Source of the DNA: Chryseobacterium luteum
Lineage (GTDB): Bacteria > Bacteroidota > Bacteroidia > Flavobacteriales > Weeksellaceae
Length of the DNA: 64,000 nt
Reading direction: 5' to 3'
NCBI RefSeq assembly: GCF_000737785.1
Contig: NZ_JPRO01000015.1
Location: forward strand, 56,492-120,491
Positions 62,347 to 64,000 of the stretch are shown piece by piece (within the stretch, counting starts at the first letter, position 1; each line of letters begins with the position of its first letter). The notes under the pieces are model-generated. The model did not search any database. It was not told where the DNA came from and was given only the letters and a program-made list of their open reading frames with translations. The translations under genes were made by a program, and so were the position numbers.

Positions 62347-62667
62347 TAAAAGCTTTGCTTGTAAATTTTAAAAAAAATTAGAGTTCATTTATTTAAGGGT
62401 ATGGTTATTTATGAATTACTTTAAATATGCATTTGGTTTTTTGTAGAAATTTGATTTTTAATAAGTTGCGTATAAAAAGGAATTAGTGTTGAAATAACAA
62501 CGTAAATAAATTATTTGATTTTAATTCATAAAAATAAACAAGATATATAATTTTATCGTTTTTAGTTTATTTGATTAAAATTGTATAATTATTGTCATTA
62601 TTTCATTTATTTTGCTATTAATTAATATTTAACATAATAAAATACTTTAAAAATTATCAATTATTTA

Positions 62668-62698
62668 TTTGTGTAACTAAAAATAATGTATAGATTTG
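62668..62698 (+). promoter_or_regulatory. Promoter of the hcp-vgrG transcript
   Basis: TTTG at 62668-62671, a 19-base spacer and TAGATTTG at 62691-62698 give a full match to the Bacteroidetes consensus. The leader to the hcp ATG would be about 108 bases. The rest of 62347-62811 is very A+T-rich with no gene. Confidence 0.75.
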
Positions 62699-62811
62699 AC
62701 AAGAATATATTCCCTAGTTGGTCATTATAAGAACAAATATATTTATAAGTGCAGGGGTATATTTCCATTATTGGTGTTATTAGATATTTAAACCTAAAAT
62801 ATATTTTTATT

Positions 62812-63207
62812 ATGTCATTTAAAGCAAAATTCAAAGTAGCAGGAAAAGAGTTCACTGCCCTAAACGTAAGCTACGGATTATTCCAGGAGACAGATGCAAC
62901 GGGGAGGCCCTCTACCGTAACAAGAGGCGGTAAGATTGATGTTGTAGTAGAAGGTACCAACTCTACAGAACTTTTCGAATGGATGACCAACTCTTTCGAA
63001 AGAAAAGACGGGAGCATCGTATTTTACAAAAGAGACAGCGATGCTACCTTGAAGGAATTGAAATTTACAGAAGGTTACCTGGTAAAGCACAAAGAGAACT
63101 TTGATTCTACGGGTGATAATCCTTTGACAGAAACGTTTACGATCTCTGCAAGAAAGATTGAATTAGGAGGCGGTTTTTACGAAAATGAGTGGCCTGGTAA
63201 CAAGTAA
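62812..63207 (+). CDS. tssD: T6SS tube protein TssD (Hcp), first type
   Basis: A 131-residue Hcp (MSFKAKFKVAGKEFTALNVS). It contains GLFQETDATGRPSTVTRGGK and ELFEWMTNSFERKDGSIVFY. It ends with ARKIELGGGFYENEWPGNK, which is the part duplicated at 12759. The start at 62812 is chosen because it begins the Hcp fold; an upstream ATG would add 21 non-conserved residues. It is probably the main tube subunit, with its own strong promoter and terminator. Confidence 0.95.
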   Translation: MSFKAKFKVAGKEFTALNVSYGLFQETDATGRPSTVTRGGKIDVVVEGTNSTELFEWMTNSFERKDGSIVFYKRDSDATLKELKFTEGYLVKHKENFDSTGDNPLTETFTISARKIELGGGFYENEWPGNK

Positions 63208-63215
63208 ATAAATTA

Positions 63216-63248
63216 AGAATGGGCAATAAAGCATTGCCCATTTTTTAG
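63216..63248 (+). terminator. Terminator after hcp
   Basis: AATGGGCAAT / ATTGCCCATT stem and T-run, 10 bases after the hcp stop. It should make hcp more abundant than the genes downstream. The same hairpin is at 12857-12889. Confidence 0.88.
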
Positions 63249-63326
63249 TTTTCTCAAATTGTAGTGAGTGAATCAATAAAGATAATTCACTATCAACCGA
63301 CAACCATTAACCAACAAACTACTAAT

Positions 63327-63713
63327 ATGTCCTTTTTATCCAAATTAGAATTAGACGGTAACACGTATAATATTTTAGAATGTAAATACAGCTTTACACA
63401 GGCAACGGACGGAACAGGAAAGCCTCAGGGAATGCCTCAGGGCGGGGAAATCTTCATCCGTATCGAGAGCACCGGAAATCCTGAACTTCTGGGCTGGATG
63501 CTCGATCATAACCAGACCAAGAACGGGACGATTACTTTTTTCAGGAGAGATGCTATGAGCAAACTTCAGGAGCTTACTTTTGAAAAAGCGTACTGCATTA
63601 AATTCACGGAACATTTTAATTCCGTAGATGCAGAACCATTACAGATTGAAATGCATTTGATTGCCAGGAAGTTTGATGTCAACGGAGCGATTCACGAAAA
63701 AACGTGGAAATAG
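63327..63713 (+). CDS. tssD: T6SS tube protein TssD (Hcp), second type
   Basis: A 128-residue Hcp (MSFLSKLELDGNTYNILECK), closely related to the gene at 12999-13385 and only distantly to the first hcp beside it. It has TGNPELLGWMLDHNQTKNG and AMSKLQELTFEKAYC. The ATG at 63327 gives the same length as its relative. It likely carries specific cargo. Confidence 0.93.
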   Translation: MSFLSKLELDGNTYNILECKYSFTQATDGTGKPQGMPQGGEIFIRIESTGNPELLGWMLDHNQTKNGTITFFRRDAMSKLQELTFEKAYCIKFTEHFNSVDAEPLQIEMHLIARKFDVNGAIHEKTWK

Positions 63714-63773
63714 AAATTCTTTTCTGTTTTCGGCCAATTTAACAACACAAATCCAAATAAAATAGAGAAAGTT

Positions 63774-64000
63774 ATGTCCTATTTAGATGATGAAAATAGT
63801 TTCGGCACCGGAAATTTAGGAAGCAATATGCGGCTTAATCATCCCGATGATCTCAAAAAACACTTTTCTTCCAAAACGTTCAAAGATTTTTTGGCAGACA
63901 AGCTGAGTCCGCTCGTGTATTGCACATTGAGTTTGGAGGGAAAACCTTTTCTTGATAAATCGGGTTTTTCCATCAACCTCAATCAGAATACCAATGATCA
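63774..64000 (+). CDS. tssI: T6SS spike protein TssI (VgrG), 5' part
   Basis: The first 75 codons of a second VgrG, cut by the window edge. LNHPDDLKKHFSSKTFKDFL and SPLVYCTLSLEGKPFLDK match residues about 73-115 of the VgrG at 15804. Its N-terminal lead is about 50 residues shorter. It keeps the hcp-hcp-vgrG order seen in the island. Confidence 0.9.
   Translation, partial: MSYLDDENSFGTGNLGSNMRLNHPDDLKKHFSSKTFKDFLADKLSPLVYCTLSLEGKPFLDKSGFSINLNQNTND

Overview
The window looks like a chromosomal segment of a Flavobacteriia bacterium, most likely Chryseobacterium or a close relative. The evidence is A+T-rich DNA, Bacteroidetes-type promoters (TAnnTTTG at -7), Flavobacteriia-style secreted proteins, and a Bacteroidetes subtype-iii type VI secretion system (T6SS-iii: TssN and TssO present, no TssJ/L/M seen).

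Layout. 1-5.7 kb is housekeeping: the 3' end of asnS, rpoN, an acyl-CoA synthetase, an ECF sigma factor with a membrane partner, and the RNase P RNA gene. 5.7-12.76 kb (minus strand) is a tandem array of a repeated module: a small lipoprotein (L), then secreted ~180-residue proteins of type A and type B. Four full modules are present (L-A-B, L-A-B, L-A-A-A, L-A-B). A fifth is cut off inside its B gene at a breakpoint where the 3' end of a T6SS hcp gene begins. 12.76-23.1 kb is a T6SS cargo island: hcp fragment, second hcp, an unknown cargo gene with two paralogous membrane proteins, VgrG, a PAAR-like (DUF4280-type) toxin with candidate immunity gene, an orphan toxin C-terminus with its own candidate immunity gene, gene relics, an SH3-tailed protein and an Rhs fragment. 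23.2-30.6 kb holds a cupin, an NAD-dependent epimerase, a Crp-type regulator, decayed genes including an integrase relic, a TPR-AraC regulator and a secreted surface protein. 31.5-37.1 kb encodes surface proteins, including a 1284-residue modular one. 37.5-38.5 kb is a class I terpene synthase. 38.7-45.5 kb is a retron: a candidate msr-msd RNA with a long hairpin, a retron-type reverse transcriptase (motifs NAESH, YADD, VTG), a 1114-residue WGR protein and a SWIM zinc-finger protein. 45.6-48.0 kb holds small lipoproteins and a membrane protein. 48.3-64 kb is the T6SS-iii core: tssH and a PKD protein run leftward. Rightward run an NlpC/P60 lipoprotein, tssG, tssN, a DUF3592 protein, tssK, tssO, two unassigned genes, tssE, tssF, tssB and tssC, then two tssD (hcp) genes and the start of a second vgrG.

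How it fits together. The core locus at the right builds the contractile machine, and the hcp-hcp-vgrG cassette at its end is duplicated at 12.76-17.9 kb with exchanged cargo. The first hcp tail plus terminator is virtually identical in both places (one mismatch over 135 bases), so the island probably arrived by recombination inside hcp and deleted part of the L-A-B array. The two strongest candidates for under-described biology are the L-A-B module array and the retron-WGR-SWIM operon. Functions given for cargo, immunity and module genes are inference from position and architecture; no database search was possible.
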